DNA of 64,000 nucleotides from G963676655 sp963676655 (GCA_963676655.2 CAXXKX010000003.1:5628258-5692257), one strand, 5' to 3'. Counted from the stretch's first letter, positions 9,321 through 18,661 are shown. Numbers and translations are program-made. The notes: generated by a model from the letters alone, not told the origin.

Positions 9321-9902
9321 TTATTTCTTACTTTCCAGATTCTTGATATCTTTTTGAATATCATCGGCAAGCTGTTCAACCGTCCTGGTCATTGACCGGG
9401 CAAAATACAGTCCGTCATGTTTTTCGAATTTGGAAACATAGCGTACGGATTTATCAACCAATGGCGGCAGGGCCTCTTTGCCCCTTTGCTGGATAACATA
9501 GCTTACACCGAGAACTGTCTGATTTTTTTCCAAGTCTATCTTAAAAGTAAAGAGAGTGCCGGAAATCAGATAGATATGATCGGTAGGAGCCGGACTGGAA
9601 CCTGGCGGCTGACAAAACGCAAACTGGAGATTGCGGTTAAGCATAAAGGCGGGAGTTTGAATCCATTTATTGTAATCGTCAATCAAAACCCGTGACTGTT
9701 CAGTATGGTAAACCATCTTATATTTTGCCGCTTCAAGGGCCCGGAAATTTGTAAATTGAACCGTAACGTTCGGGAGTGAGCGGTTGACCGGAGTACCCAG
9801 GTCATAGTAATTGACCTGTTTGAATTTATTTTCACCAATCAAACTACATCCGGTCAGGCCAAAAGTTGCCAGTGCAACCAGACTTAAAAACAAGATACGC
9901 AT
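9321..9902 (-). CDS. ABC-type transport auxiliary lipoprotein (PqiC-like)
   Basis: The 193-aa protein has a lipoprotein signal with lipobox LTGC at about residues 16-19. The mature part has YYDLGTPV, then VTVQFTNFRALEAAKYKMVYH and YNKWIQTPAFMLNRNLQFAF, the pattern of the ABC_trans_aux/PqiC family. These outer-membrane-facing lipoproteins work with MlaD/MCE-type lipid transport systems, but no MCE gene is nearby. The ribosome site is strong (GGAGG about 5 bp before ATG). It lies between the GH1 gene and hpt on the same strand. Confidence 0.75.
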   Translation of the reverse strand: MRILFLSLVALATFGLTGCSLIGENKFKQVNYYDLGTPVNRSLPNVTVQFTNFRALEAAKYKMVYHTEQSRVLIDDYNKWIQTPAFMLNRNLQFAFCQPPGSSPAPTDHIYLISGTLFTFKIDLEKNQTVLGVSYVIQQRGKEALPPLVDKSVRYVSKFEKHDGLYFARSMTRTVEQLADDIQKDIKNLESKK

Positions 9903-9921
9903 ATTTCCTCCTTTATTTCTG

Positions 9922-11307
9922 TTATGTCAATGAATTACCATCAGTTATGATGATGTCACGAAGGCAGTAATATGATTTTTTAGGAATCCGTTCAAGGGTA
10001 ACCGGTTCACACCTTACAAGTCCGAAACGCTGGCTGAAGCCGTGACACCATTCAAAATTATCAAGCAGACTCCAGGCAAAGTATCCTTGCAAATTAACTC
10101 CGTCGGCAATCGCGTTACCGCATTCCCTAATGTATGATTCGTAAAATTCGCACCGGAATTCATCCTCAGCGGCGGCTTCACGGTCGGGTTCATCTACGGC
10201 ACAACCATTTTCCGTTACGTAAATCGGGATATTGCCATAACGCTCCGCAATCCAACCGAGCATTTTCCGGATTCCCCACGGCACAACATTCCAGTTCATA
10301 GATGTTTTCTTCCAGGCGGGATCTTCGCTCAGGAAGACATCCTGATCATCGCTCATACCACCATTACCAGACAAATTGTCGGCCTCGGAATAACCTTCCG
10401 GCGCGTCGGCTGACGCGTACAGGGACGTATAATGATTCAGACCGAGAAAATCACACGAGCCAGCCATCATTTCCTGTTCTTCCGGTGAAAATTCCGGAAG
10501 CCTGCCTCCCAGACGTTCACGCATGACGTCAGGGTATTTTCCGAACACGACCGGATCGGTAAACCAGCCGTAAAAGAATTCCAACGCTCTCTGAGCAGCG
10601 GCTTTGTCCGCCTCTGAACCGGTTAGAGGTTCGCGCCAGTCTGAATTGTTCGTAATGCCGATAACGCCCTGCAGGGCAGCATAATTTTCCCGGAAATTTT
10701 TTACCGCCAAACCATGTGCCAGCAATTGATTATGGGCCACAATATAAGGTTCGTCAGAAGAGATTCGCCCGGGAGCGAACACACCAAGGCCATTGCCGAG
10801 GACCGCGGTGCACCAGGGCTCGTTAAAGGTGATCCAATTCTTAACCCGGTCGCCGAAATTCTTAAAACAGACACCGGCATACTCAGCAAAACATTCAGCG
10901 GTTTTCCGGCTGAGCCAGCCGTCCTGCTCAAATTGCAGCGCCAGCGGCAGATCCCAGTGATAAAGCGTAACCCATGGTGCAATATTATTGGCCAGCAGCG
11001 CATCAATCAAACGGTTGTAATAATCAATTCCCGCCTGATTTATTTCTCCACTGCCGGTCGGCAAAATTCTGGCCCAGGCAAGCGAAAAACGGTAGGCGTT
11101 GGCACCGAGATCCCGTAGTAAAGCCACGTCTTCCTGATAGCGGTTGTAGCTGTCACAGGCGATATTTCCGCGATCATTATTTTTAATTTTACCCGGAATC
11201 GCGGTATAGGCGTCCCAGATACTCGGACCTTTGCCGTCAGCTAGATAGCCGCCTTCGATTTGATATGACGCAGTGGCGGAACCCCACACAAAATCTTTTG
11301 GAAACAT
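9922..11307 (-). CDS. Glycoside hydrolase family 1 beta-glucosidase
   Basis: The 461-aa protein is a complete GH1 TIM barrel. It begins FPKDFVWGSATASYQIEGG, has the acid/base Glu in TFNEPW and the nucleophile Glu in YVTENG, and ends with GYFAWSLLDNFEW and a FGLV segment. There is no signal peptide, so it should hydrolyse imported beta-glucosides or related beta-glycosides in the cytoplasm. It lies 153 bp downstream of a GntR-type regulator and a sugar isomerase on the same strand, suggesting a small sugar-use operon. Confidence 0.95.
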   Translation of the reverse strand: MFPKDFVWGSATASYQIEGGYLADGKGPSIWDAYTAIPGKIKNNDRGNIACDSYNRYQEDVALLRDLGANAYRFSLAWARILPTGSGEINQAGIDYYNRLIDALLANNIAPWVTLYHWDLPLALQFEQDGWLSRKTAECFAEYAGVCFKNFGDRVKNWITFNEPWCTAVLGNGLGVFAPGRISSDEPYIVAHNQLLAHGLAVKNFRENYAALQGVIGITNNSDWREPLTGSEADKAAAQRALEFFYGWFTDPVVFGKYPDVMRERLGGRLPEFSPEEQEMMAGSCDFLGLNHYTSLYASADAPEGYSEADNLSGNGGMSDDQDVFLSEDPAWKKTSMNWNVVPWGIRKMLGWIAERYGNIPIYVTENGCAVDEPDREAAAEDEFRCEFYESYIRECGNAIADGVNLQGYFAWSLLDNFEWCHGFSQRFGLVRCEPVTLERIPKKSYYCLRDIIITDGNSLT

Positions 11308-11460
11308 ATATATTCATCCCAGTTTATTGTCAAAGCATTACTGCTTAAACAATCATATTAATAAATCGCGGTCGCGACGCTCGAATCTGAGTCGATAAAA
11401 ACAACATATGAATATGCATGACCGCACAATTCCTGACGGGATAAAATACAACTGTTAGAA

Positions 11461-12462
11461 TCAAGATTCAATTCGGTAAGGGACAAAACAGGAAATTTTT
11501 TCTGTTCCGAATTCCTGCAATGCATTAACCACCTCGGTCCCCATGGTGGAATAATCCTGGATCGCCGACATGAGTTTAATGCCGGTATTCTGCAGAGAAT
11601 ACGGGTTATCGAAGTCGCAATAAAATAAATTATCGTAGAATTTCAAGCCGCGTACTGACGCCATTTTGATAACCGCGCCGGTAAACCCGAGCATTCCAGC
11701 CGACATGACGATGTTGCAGGTTGGCTCGAATTGAAGGTCCAGCAGAAAATTCAACATATCCTCGTAACGCAGCCGGTCAATCCGGCATATCCGGTAGAAC
11801 AGACCGCGTTCCGCGCAGGCATCGACAAAACCTTCGCGCCGCTCGCGGCAAACAAATTCGTCCGAGTCCGGATCCAGGTAGAACAGCTGACTGTCAGGAC
11901 CGGCGTTATCGATATTGCGTAAAGTCATTTCACGCATTGCCTGACGGTGGTTGGTCGAAATAAAATTAAATTCTTTCAAATAACGGTTGGTTATGATCAC
12001 TTTATCCTGATACGGTTTCAACGCGGCTATAGTGGCATCACTAGGCTGCATCCAGACCACACAGTCATACAGTTTGAGAAAGCCCAAATCATCCCCGATC
12101 TGGTTTACACTCAAAAAATCGAGATCTATATCTTTTCCATGAGACAGGATTATGCTGCACATCAGCAAACTGGTCGACTCTCCTTTGTTCTGGAGAATCT
12201 GGTCCTTGCTCAGGTTGGAGACAAACGCGACTTTTAGCGGCAGCTGCTTACCGGTAACAATGGTCCCGCCGCGCCGCGAAGTTGAAAGAATCCCGTTATC
12301 GACCAGATTTTTAAGCGCCTGATTAAGCGTGGTTCTGGTAACCTTGAATTCGGCAATGAGTTCCTCGCGGGTCGGCAAGCGGTTCTCCGGCGCAAAACGC
12401 CCTTTCCTGATGTCATTCAAAATGCGGTTTCTGACTTTTATATACTTGGGTTCATGAGCCAT
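11461..12462 (-). CDS. GntR-type regulator with LacI-like sensor domain
   Basis: The 333-aa protein starts with a GntR winged helix (PKYIKVRNRILNDIRKGRF, then LPTREELIAEFKVTRTTLNQAL and a wing with RRGGTIV). The remainder resembles a periplasmic-binding-protein sensor, with FYLDPDSDEF, RERREGFVDACAERG and NPYSLQNTG. It has the same architecture as the regulator at 3787-4890 but is clearly divergent. The start lies 4 bp after the isomerase stop, so the two are coupled. It probably controls the isomerase and the downstream GH1 gene. Confidence 0.83.
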   Translation of the reverse strand: MAHEPKYIKVRNRILNDIRKGRFAPENRLPTREELIAEFKVTRTTLNQALKNLVDNGILSTSRRGGTIVTGKQLPLKVAFVSNLSKDQILQNKGESTSLLMCSIILSHGKDIDLDFLSVNQIGDDLGFLKLYDCVVWMQPSDATIAALKPYQDKVIITNRYLKEFNFISTNHRQAMREMTLRNIDNAGPDSQLFYLDPDSDEFVCRERREGFVDACAERGLFYRICRIDRLRYEDMLNFLLDLQFEPTCNIVMSAGMLGFTGAVIKMASVRGLKFYDNLFYCDFDNPYSLQNTGIKLMSAIQDYSTMGTEVVNALQEFGTEKISCFVPYRIES

Positions 12463-12466
12463 ACTA

Positions 12467-13312
12467 TCACCTTATTCCCAGTTCGCGCATCAATCCGGCG
12501 GTATATTCCAAACTTTCCGGAACCCCGATAAGTTCATCTTCCGGGCCTTCATATTCCAGCGCTACAAAGCCCTGATAGTTGTTATCCCGCAAAATCTCCA
12601 GGCAGGCACGGTGGTCAACATCCCCTTTGCCAACCGTACAGCTTTGCAGTCCCCACGGCAGACCGGGAGTTTGACTTTCGGTCTTTTGAAAATCCTTGAA
12701 ATGGACATAAGAACAACAGGCGGCGGCAACCGCGGTGCCCTCATGCCCCTCCTGTCCGCATTGCATATAATTGCCGACGTCGATAGTGGCCTTCAGGTTG
12801 GGAGAATTAATCTGTTTGATCATTGCAACCTGTTCCTCGCCGGAACAAGGCGCGCCGCCGTGATTTTCAAGCGCCAGGCATACGTCCAGTTTTTCAGCTT
12901 CAGCAGTGACTTCCGCCAAAGCCGCTGTAATCCGTGCCGCAACCGCTTTTCGCGCAACCGGATCACCGCGTTTTTCAGGCGGAACATGACCGCCGAAGAT
13001 GCGTGAAGCCGGAGCTTTCAGTTCGGCCGCTACTTTCAACCAGGTCTTCACGGTTTCGATTTGCTCCCGATATTTCTTTTCATCGTCGGAACTGAAATCG
13101 TTCGACATCGACAGGCCGGACAAGATAAGCGACGAACCGGCCATTGCGTCCCGGACCCGCTGAGCCGCGGTTTCCGGATTACCGAGGTATCTAACGTGAA
13201 AATCAATGCCGTCAGCCCCCAGTTTCTCAACCGCTTCAACCAAATCGCGACATGTCCAATTCTTTGCTTCCCAGGTGCGGTGATAACTATAGTGGCATAT
13301 TGACAATTTCAT
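12467..13312 (-). CDS. Sugar phosphate isomerase/epimerase (AP endonuclease 2-like TIM barrel)
   Basis: The 281-aa protein is a xylose-isomerase-like TIM barrel. Visible blocks are KLSICHYSYHRTW, GADGIDFHVRYLG, the metal-ligand strand ALENHGG, TIDVGNYMQCG, YVHFKDF and FVALEYEGPED. These fit the COG1082 group of ketose/inositol-type isomerases. The exact substrate is unknown. It is the first gene of the isomerase, regulator, GH1 set. Confidence 0.85.
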   Translation of the reverse strand: MKLSICHYSYHRTWEAKNWTCRDLVEAVEKLGADGIDFHVRYLGNPETAAQRVRDAMAGSSLILSGLSMSNDFSSDDEKKYREQIETVKTWLKVAAELKAPASRIFGGHVPPEKRGDPVARKAVAARITAALAEVTAEAEKLDVCLALENHGGAPCSGEEQVAMIKQINSPNLKATIDVGNYMQCGQEGHEGTAVAAACCSYVHFKDFQKTESQTPGLPWGLQSCTVGKGDVDHRACLEILRDNNYQGFVALEYEGPEDELIGVPESLEYTAGLMRELGIR

Positions 13313-13654
13313 TTCATATTCCTGCTGTCTTCATATATCTTTCAATAAAAAACCGGTTTAATTATATAAAGTAATATCTATCGGATTAAAAATCAAATTA
13401 AAAGAAATTATTTTTCAAAATAAATGGCTTGGTTGGATGTATATGTACATCATGTTTTCTTGACAAATGGTGTTGCACTTTAGACTTTAATCCAGTAGTA
13501 AAATACAATTAAAAACCTAAATACAAGCCATTTACACATAAATATAAATCAAACTGTCTGAATATATTCAATTCAGTAATTTGTTTTTTTATGTAGCAAC
13601 TTGATTTTAGTTCACCTCCATATATATTTTAATTAACCTATCAGGAGAAATAAT
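13313..13654. other. AT-rich gap with one REP-like motif
   Basis: These 342 bp separate the isomerase operon from a divergent lipoprotein gene and must hold both promoters. The DNA is very AT-rich. One CTGTCTGA motif lies at 13547-13563 (ATCAAACTGTCTGAATAT). I see no gene. Confidence 0.5.
13547..13563 (+). repeat. CTGTCTGA REP-like motif
   Basis: It reads ATCAAACTGTCTGAATAT and shares ATCAAACTGTCTGA with the tandem copies at 17 kb. Confidence 0.55.
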
Positions 13655-14125
13655 ATGAGGAATGGGCAGGATAATTCACCTTGGCGGACAGCAGACCACT
13701 TAAGAATATTGTTTTTCTTTGTTTGTATTTGCATGTTAATACCGCTTCTTGTTGGCTGTTCCGAATATGATGAACGTCTTGAGGGAACCTGGAAATCGAA
13801 TAAAGAAGCTACCGTTTCCAGGTTCAAAAAAGAAAGTCCAATAGCTAAAACTGCTTCCAAAGAAAAACTGGACAAGTTTTATGACTTGTTTGGCAAAATG
13901 GTAATTACCTGCAAGCGTAATTCCATTGTTTCTGTTTTTGACGGTAAGAAAGACTATGGGGAGTATCGAATTATCGAGAAAGGCAGTAACTATGTCATCA
14001 TATCCTCTTATGTCAAGACACTAAAAAAAGAATATAAATATAAAATTACCTTTGTTGAAGACGGTTTTTGGATTCAATCAAAGATTTTTTTCAAAGTATC
14101 GGAAAAATTTGATAAAGTTAAGTAA
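13655..14125 (+). CDS. Hypothetical lipoprotein
   Basis: The 156-aa protein has an N-terminal hydrophobic segment (LRILFFFVCICMLIPLL) ending in a lipobox-like LVGC at about residue 35, followed by EYDERLEGTWKSNKEA. The pattern of a GTW segment, KMVITCKRNS, IEKGSNYVII and FVEDGFWIQ suggests a small lipocalin-like beta-barrel of the type seen in 'DUF' lipoproteins, but I do not recognise a family. GGAG lies 9 bp before the ATG. It belongs to a run of small AT-rich secreted or membrane proteins at 13.6-18.6 kb. Confidence 0.7.
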   Translation: MRNGQDNSPWRTADHLRILFFFVCICMLIPLLVGCSEYDERLEGTWKSNKEATVSRFKKESPIAKTASKEKLDKFYDLFGKMVITCKRNSIVSVFDGKKDYGEYRIIEKGSNYVIISSYVKTLKKEYKYKITFVEDGFWIQSKIFFKVSEKFDKVK

Positions 14126-14285
14126 TAATATTGCAGGTTGGTTGTTGTGCCCCCATTTAGTCAAAGGTTGCATTATAATAAATTAACCCAACGCATTGAA
14201 GTCAAAATAAACGTTTCGTATGTTCAATTATAAAAATTGAATACAGGCACCGTCTGGTTCCCCAAGCAAGTCATGACAGCACAAA

Positions 14286-14702
14286 ATGAGAGAAAACATG
14301 AAAAAGACACAAATCTTCTGGTACACATATTTTTTCCAGTCAGTAATCTGGTTTGTTATGGGAGTATATAATTGCACTTTTGCGAGACTATGGCTTATAT
14401 CAGTTAATTTGGCGGTATTGACCAACGAAACATACGACATCTATGCTGATAATTGTGTCGTTTCTTTATATCCTTTCAATATATTGCAATGGTTTGGAGT
14501 CTTAGCAGTATTGATATCATTTTCTTATTATTTTTATATGGAATTTTTCCTTAAAAGTAACAAAAAGCAAATAATACTAATAAATACTACAATAATACTG
14601 CAATTCATTTATGGAGTTGCAGCTTTAATCATATTTTACCGGTTATCTAATCTCTATGATAGTGAGTTAGTTTCATCGGTATTTCTTAACCCGAAATTTT
14701 AA
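14286..14702 (+). CDS. Hypothetical four-helix membrane protein
   Basis: The 138-aa protein has about four hydrophobic helices: FQSVIWFVMGVYNC, LWLISVNLAVL, ILQWFGVLAVLISFSYYFYM and IILINTTIILQFIYGVAAL. Between the second and third is a short extramembrane stretch with two Cys. I recognise no family. Start could be 14286 or the ATG at 14298. The base composition is AT-rich like its neighbours. Function unknown. Confidence 0.55.
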   Translation: MRENMKKTQIFWYTYFFQSVIWFVMGVYNCTFARLWLISVNLAVLTNETYDIYADNCVVSLYPFNILQWFGVLAVLISFSYYFYMEFFLKSNKKQIILINTTIILQFIYGVAALIIFYRLSNLYDSELVSSVFLNPKF

Positions 14703-14761
14703 AAAATGCTCAACTCAAAGCTTAGAGACATTTGATATCTTTATGACTAATTTTAATTGAA

Positions 14762-14802
14762 AACAGCCCGGAGAAAACTATTTATGCTTCCTCCGGGCTG
14801 TT
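14762..14802 (-). terminator. Terminator of the Gfo/Idh gene
   Basis: Perfect 12-bp arms AACAGCCCGGAG and CTCCGGGCTGTT enclose a 17-nt loop, starting 15 bp beyond the oxidoreductase stop. The arm ends in T bases on the minus strand. It could also stop transcription from the plus-strand membrane-protein gene. Confidence 0.75.
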
Positions 14803-14816
14803 CGTTCTATGAGGAA

Positions 14817-15983
14817 TTATTTTTTCTGGCCGTTGGCGAAGTAGTCGAGCAGATATTGCGGAAGTTCCGGAACATCTTTCGGAATGTTGCCGTTGCGCAT
14901 GGATTCGTGACCCAAGACTCCGGTCGCGACGGAATTGCGGGCCGCGACGGGTGAAGTATTAGTTTTGACGCCGTGCTTGACAAAATCAATAAAAGTTGTG
15001 ACAATTGCCGGATCGGAACCGCCATGCGAACCTTCGAGCGGTTTTAATTTATAGATGATGTCTGGAGTTTCTCGCGGACCGCGCTGGGTCCAGACATGTA
15101 CTTCACAATTGCCGTAATCACCAATATTCTCAACCCGGCCCTGCGTGCCGATAAATGTGTAATTGCGCTCTGAATCCGGGGTGTAATGACATTGAGTATA
15201 TGACATTTGAACGCCATTATCCAGCTGCATCAAAATCATGTTATTATCTTCAACGTCAATAATCGGAGACATCCCGACCTGTGATTCAGGCGGCCAGTTG
15301 GCATTACTCCAGCCGGCATTTCCCCGAGTGTTTTCATCACGGCGTTCGCACTTGTCGTAAACAGACAACTTACCCATACCAATAACGCGTTTGGTATAGC
15401 CGCCGCTGAGCCAGTGCATGACATCAATATCATGCGCGCCTTTCTGCAGCAGCAAGCCATTACTGTAACGCTGTTCCGAATGCCAGTCTTTGAAATATGC
15501 GTCACCGCCATAACCGACGAAATGACGGCACCAGGCTGTTTGAATATCGCCGATTAGGCCGGAATCAATGACTTCTTTCATTTTAAGAACAACCGGGAAA
15601 TGGCGCATGTTGTGGCCAAGGTATAATTTGGAACCGGTCCGGTAAGCCGTTTCCAGCAAGCGGTCACAGCCTTCAATCGTTATCGCCATCGGCTTTTCGA
15701 GATAAACCGCTTTTCCGGCTTCAAGCGCGGCAACCGCCTGTTCTTCATGGAGAAAATCTGGAGATGTGATAAATACCGCTTCAACATCATCACGTTTAAG
15801 CAATTCACGGTAATCATTTGTTACGAAAACATCATCACCAACTTTTTCTTTGAATTTTTCGAGGGCTTCAGGATTTACATCGGCTCCGGCAACAATTTTT
15901 GAACCTTCGCCCGGCTTGTGAGCGCAGAGCGCCAGCTGTCCGCGGCCCCATGCTCCGATAACACCAATTTTGAGATCTTTCAT
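14817..15983 (-). CDS. Gfo/Idh/MocA family oxidoreductase
   Basis: The 388-aa protein has an N-terminal Rossmann fold (IGVIGAWGRGQLALCAH), a second strand IVAGADVNPEAL and the EKP motif in VYLEKPMAI with the expected Lys. The C-terminal alpha/beta domain has the GAHDIDVMHWLSGG segment with the conserved D and H. Such enzymes oxidise or epimerise sugars and inositols with NAD(P). The first glycine motif reads GAWGRG. It is divergent from an AraC-type regulator whose annotated 5' end overlaps it, which suggests regulation by that protein. Confidence 0.93.
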   Translation of the reverse strand: MKDLKIGVIGAWGRGQLALCAHKPGEGSKIVAGADVNPEALEKFKEKVGDDVFVTNDYRELLKRDDVEAVFITSPDFLHEEQAVAALEAGKAVYLEKPMAITIEGCDRLLETAYRTGSKLYLGHNMRHFPVVLKMKEVIDSGLIGDIQTAWCRHFVGYGGDAYFKDWHSEQRYSNGLLLQKGAHDIDVMHWLSGGYTKRVIGMGKLSVYDKCERRDENTRGNAGWSNANWPPESQVGMSPIIDVEDNNMILMQLDNGVQMSYTQCHYTPDSERNYTFIGTQGRVENIGDYGNCEVHVWTQRGPRETPDIIYKLKPLEGSHGGSDPAIVTTFIDFVKHGVKTNTSPVAARNSVATGVLGHESMRNGNIPKDVPELPQYLLDYFANGQKK

Positions 15984-16911
15984 TTTTTTTCCTTTTTGTA
16001 ATTTGGGAAATGTGAAATTTCAAGCAAATGAACTATATTATCCTACAATAACTCTTTTTTTTACAAAAACGAGCATAAAGCAATATAAAAAACAAAACAA
16101 TAGATGTAAAATTTTGACATATCCGCAAAAAACATTTGAATTGATCGTCGCATCGGAATCAACGTCATACACCCCATCGGTGCAGCAGCATGCTCATCAG
16201 GGAGAGCTTTATTTATTTGAATTTGTCATAAAAGGCCATGGTTTTGTCGAAGTGGATTCTCCGCCTTATGATTCAGTCCCCGATAGTTATTTTATGATTC
16301 CGCCAAACATTGAAAATAAATACTGGTCCGCCCCGGGAGTTATTCAGGAAAAAATTTTCTTTATTTGTCGCGGCAGTCTGGTGAAATCACTTCTGGAAAT
16401 CTACGGACTGAATAAATCATATCTGGTTAAAGAAGCCGGTTCGTTAGTCAAGTATTTTTATAATATGTTGATTCTGGCCAGGCAGTATGGCGCCCGGAAA
16501 GACGGGGAAGCTGCTTTGGTTTTTCATAAATTTATTCAGGCGGCACATGCAATTGTCTACCGGGACGAAGAAGCGCCTTTACCACCGCTAGTCCAGGAAC
16601 TGCATAAGCTGCTCGACTCACATCTTGAAAAGAAAATAGATTTTGCCATGATAAACAAAGAAATTCCGTATTCACAGGCATATATGGTTCGCCTGTTCAA
16701 GAAGCATATGGGCATAACTCCACACGAATATATTCTCAAACGTCGGCTGGAAACCGCGCAACTGCTTCTCAGACACAGCACTTTAAGCATCAAAGAAATA
16801 GCCGAGCGTCTGGTTTTTTCGGACCAGTATCATTTTTCAAACTACTTCAAGAAATGCACGGGTATGTCACCGAGCCAGTTCAGGGATACGGGGGCGCTCC
16901 ACCGCTATTGA
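15970..16911 (+). CDS. AraC-family transcriptional regulator
   Basis: The protein (up to 313 aa) has an N-terminal cupin-like sensor (HAHQGELYLFEFVIKGHG, SYFMIPPNIENKYW) and a C-terminal double helix-turn-helix (SQAYMVRLFKKHMG and IKEIAERLVFSDQYHFSNYFKK, ending GMSPSQFR). The ATG at 15970 overlaps the divergent oxidoreductase start by 14 bp and has no ribosome site, so the true start is probably further in, for example a TTG near 16113 or 16141. It likely controls the Gfo/Idh gene in response to a sugar. Confidence 0.85.
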   Translation: MRSFIFFPFCNLGNVKFQANELYYPTITLFFTKTSIKQYKKQNNRCKILTYPQKTFELIVASESTSYTPSVQQHAHQGELYLFEFVIKGHGFVEVDSPPYDSVPDSYFMIPPNIENKYWSAPGVIQEKIFFICRGSLVKSLLEIYGLNKSYLVKEAGSLVKYFYNMLILARQYGARKDGEAALVFHKFIQAAHAIVYRDEEAPLPPLVQELHKLLDSHLEKKIDFAMINKEIPYSQAYMVRLFKKHMGITPHEYILKRRLETAQLLLRHSTLSIKEIAERLVFSDQYHFSNYFKKCTGMSPSQFRDTGALHRY

Positions 16912-16985
16912 CTTTGTTTAGGTTATCCCAAGAGTATATCCTTAATAATCTACAACCAATTAAAGCCTTAACAATAAAAGTTTTG

Positions 16986-17061
16986 TGACTAAAATAAAAT
17001 CAAACTGTCTGACTATTTTATATTGACTAAAATAAAATCAAACTGTCTGACTATTTTATAT
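16986..17061 (+). repeat. Two tandem 38-bp units with CTGTCTGA motif
   Basis: Two almost identical 38-bp units start at 16986 and 17024. Each reads TGACTAAAATAAAATC, then AAACTGTCTGACTATTTTAT. The CTGTCTGACTATTT core equals that at the outer end of both RAYT genes. The units carry no coding frame. Confidence 0.85.
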
Positions 17062-17077
17062 AGTGCGAAATATAAAA

Positions 17078-17105
17078 TTGGGAGCGCGTGGCTCCAGCCG
17101 CGCAG
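17078..17105. repeat. GGGAGCGCG/CTCC palindromic dispersed repeat
   Basis: It reads TTGGGAGCGCGTGGCTCC followed by AGCCGCGC; GGAGC pairs with GCTCC. Close copies lie at 41821, 42139 and 48431, always between genes. Confidence 0.7.
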
Positions 17106-17172
17106 AAAAGCACATTAAATATGATCCAATACTTTACTCTGTCTTAGTCCCGAAAAAGCAAACAGATCATAG

Positions 17173-17206
17173 CTTTTTAACGGGTATCCTCCTGCCGAAC
17201 GGCGAA
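17173..17206. repeat. AACGGG...GCCGAACGGCGAA dispersed repeat
   Basis: It starts CTTTTTAACGGG and ends CTGCCGAACGGCGAA. It closely matches 61731-61768 and partly 61681-61713. The inner part CCGAACGG is self-complementary. Confidence 0.6.
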
Positions 17207-17601
17207 ATAGCGCTGAAAGCGCGATATATACTCAGCCTGAGGTGATCGCAGGAGCCGGACTCCGAACTGCTAATTAGCGAATGAATCCCAGGAAATAATC
17301 CATCAAAAAAAACAAGCCCTGTAGGAGCCACACATAAGAAACTCCACATCTACCATATTTGCAATGTCAGGGTGTAAGCAGTATATTTTAATTGAGATGA
17401 CACTGGATAAAGCTTAAATCTAAATTTTGGCCTAAAAAAAAATCAATCTAAGAGGTGTTTTTAGGTGGTTTCATGTCTTTTTAAATTCAAAAAAATGTTA
17501 AATTTGGGTTAAGCCCCTAGCCTGAGTGGGCAGTGGAACTTATAATGTGTGGGAATGGCCGGGCGTTTATAGAAAAAAATGAAACTGAAAGGACATGAAA
17601 A

Positions 17602-18105
17602 ATGAAGCGTCATATTAATAAAATTTTAATATACTTACTATTTGGATGTATGTCTTGCAGTGCCGTGAAAACGGATAAAAACATTACTATTGATTTATTT
17701 TCCGTTCCAGTAAAAGTGGAGAAAGTCATATTTGAGCATAATAAACCAAAAGGCACAATCTTTGGTGATGGTTTTTTTGCGCGTATTTATAAAATCGACA
17801 AAACTGAATTTGATGCGTATATTGACAAACATGTTAAAAAAAATAATCTATGGAAAACGGGACCTGTAAGTAAAAAAGGTCATGAAGTGATTGCATTCAT
17901 AGAGGAATGGATTGATACTGGCGCCGATTCGGAGAAAAAAATTCATGATTTTATTGATTTAAAAAGTCTTTCAAAATCCAAAGAAATCTATTACATAATT
18001 AAAAATCTGCAATATAGTTCAGATAAAAAATATATGACAAATGCGACCATTTTTATTCTGGATAAAAAATCCAAGCTTATAATTATATTATGTCAAGATA
18101 CATGA
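17602..18105 (+). CDS. Hypothetical lipoprotein
   Basis: The 167-aa protein starts MKRHINKILIYLLFGCMSCS, a short signal with a plausible lipobox Cys at residue 19. The rest is a lysine-rich, mixed alpha/beta domain with DGFFARIYKIDKTEFDAYI and a C-terminal TNATIFILDKKSKLIIIL. I recognise no family. AAGGA lies about 10 bp before the ATG. Strongly AT-rich codon use sets it apart from the housekeeping genes. Confidence 0.65.
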   Translation: MKRHINKILIYLLFGCMSCSAVKTDKNITIDLFSVPVKVEKVIFEHNKPKGTIFGDGFFARIYKIDKTEFDAYIDKHVKKNNLWKTGPVSKKGHEVIAFIEEWIDTGADSEKKIHDFIDLKSLSKSKEIYYIIKNLQYSSDKKYMTNATIFILDKKSKLIIILCQDT

Positions 18106-18263
18106 TGTTTCTGTAATACTGTCCCTGGCAAAAAGGGAACATTACAGATTGGGCAAGTACTCTTGATTAGTACTATAACAAAAAAGGATGGGGGGCATAT
18201 TCTGAAAAATACTTAGAAGTGCGCCCTGCAAACAATAAACACAATTGTGAAAAAAATCCATAA

Positions 18264-18566
18264 ATGAACCTCGTTTTTGAAAAAACTCCTATACTGCTTG
18301 CAGCCATCAGTATTATTGTTTTCCCAATTGGACTAGTCTTAAATATTTTCAAAGGTATTGATTACTACTTGGCAAATTCTCTGTACAACTTGCTATGTTG
18401 TTTTGTACTTATGCTAATGATTTTTTTGTCGCTATTCCGCAAAACAAAACTGCGTTTAAAAATCTCATTCAGGGCTAGGATAATTGCTGTCGTGTGTTTT
18501 GTAGTGTGTCTATTATTTATGTTTTTGTCCATGTCTATTGCATATAGTATGTCAGCTTCCGTATGA
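18264..18566 (+). CDS. Hypothetical three-helix membrane protein
   Basis: The 100-aa protein has three hydrophobic helices (ILLAAISIIVFPIGLVL, YNLLCCFVLMLMIFLSLF and IIAVVCFVVCLLFMFLS) separated by basic turns. No family recognised. It has no clear ribosome site, so the call rests on length and hydrophobic pattern. Function unknown. Confidence 0.45.
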   Translation: MNLVFEKTPILLAAISIIVFPIGLVLNIFKGIDYYLANSLYNLLCCFVLMLMIFLSLFRKTKLRLKISFRARIIAVVCFVVCLLFMFLSMSIAYSMSASV

Positions 18567-18611
18567 AAATCTAAATGGGTAAAGCTTTGTGTTTCATTTC
18601 ACGACTGAAGG

Positions 18612-18656
18612 CAAAAAAATAGTCCCGTTATGACTGGATTTGCTCACGACGGGACT
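18612..18656 (-). terminator. Terminator after the frameshifted lipoprotein gene
   Basis: Arms AGTCCCGT (18621-18628) and ACGGGACT (18649-18656) form an 8-bp stem with a 20-nt loop. On the minus strand the stem is followed by a run of seven T. It starts 5 bp beyond the gene's stop. Confidence 0.75.
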
Positions 18657-18661
18657 TCGGT

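Larger units (their letters stand above)
16912..17601. other. Repeat-rich 690-bp gap
   Basis: No credible gene. It contains a 38-bp tandem duplication with the CTGTCTGA motif (16986-17061), a palindromic GGGAGCGCG element (17078-17105) and an AACGGG...CTGCCGAACGGCGAA element (17173-17206) that recurs at 61.7 kb. A short plus frame at 17063-17245 consists of these repeats. From 17350 to 17601 it is AT-rich; the promoter of the next gene must lie there. Confidence 0.6.
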
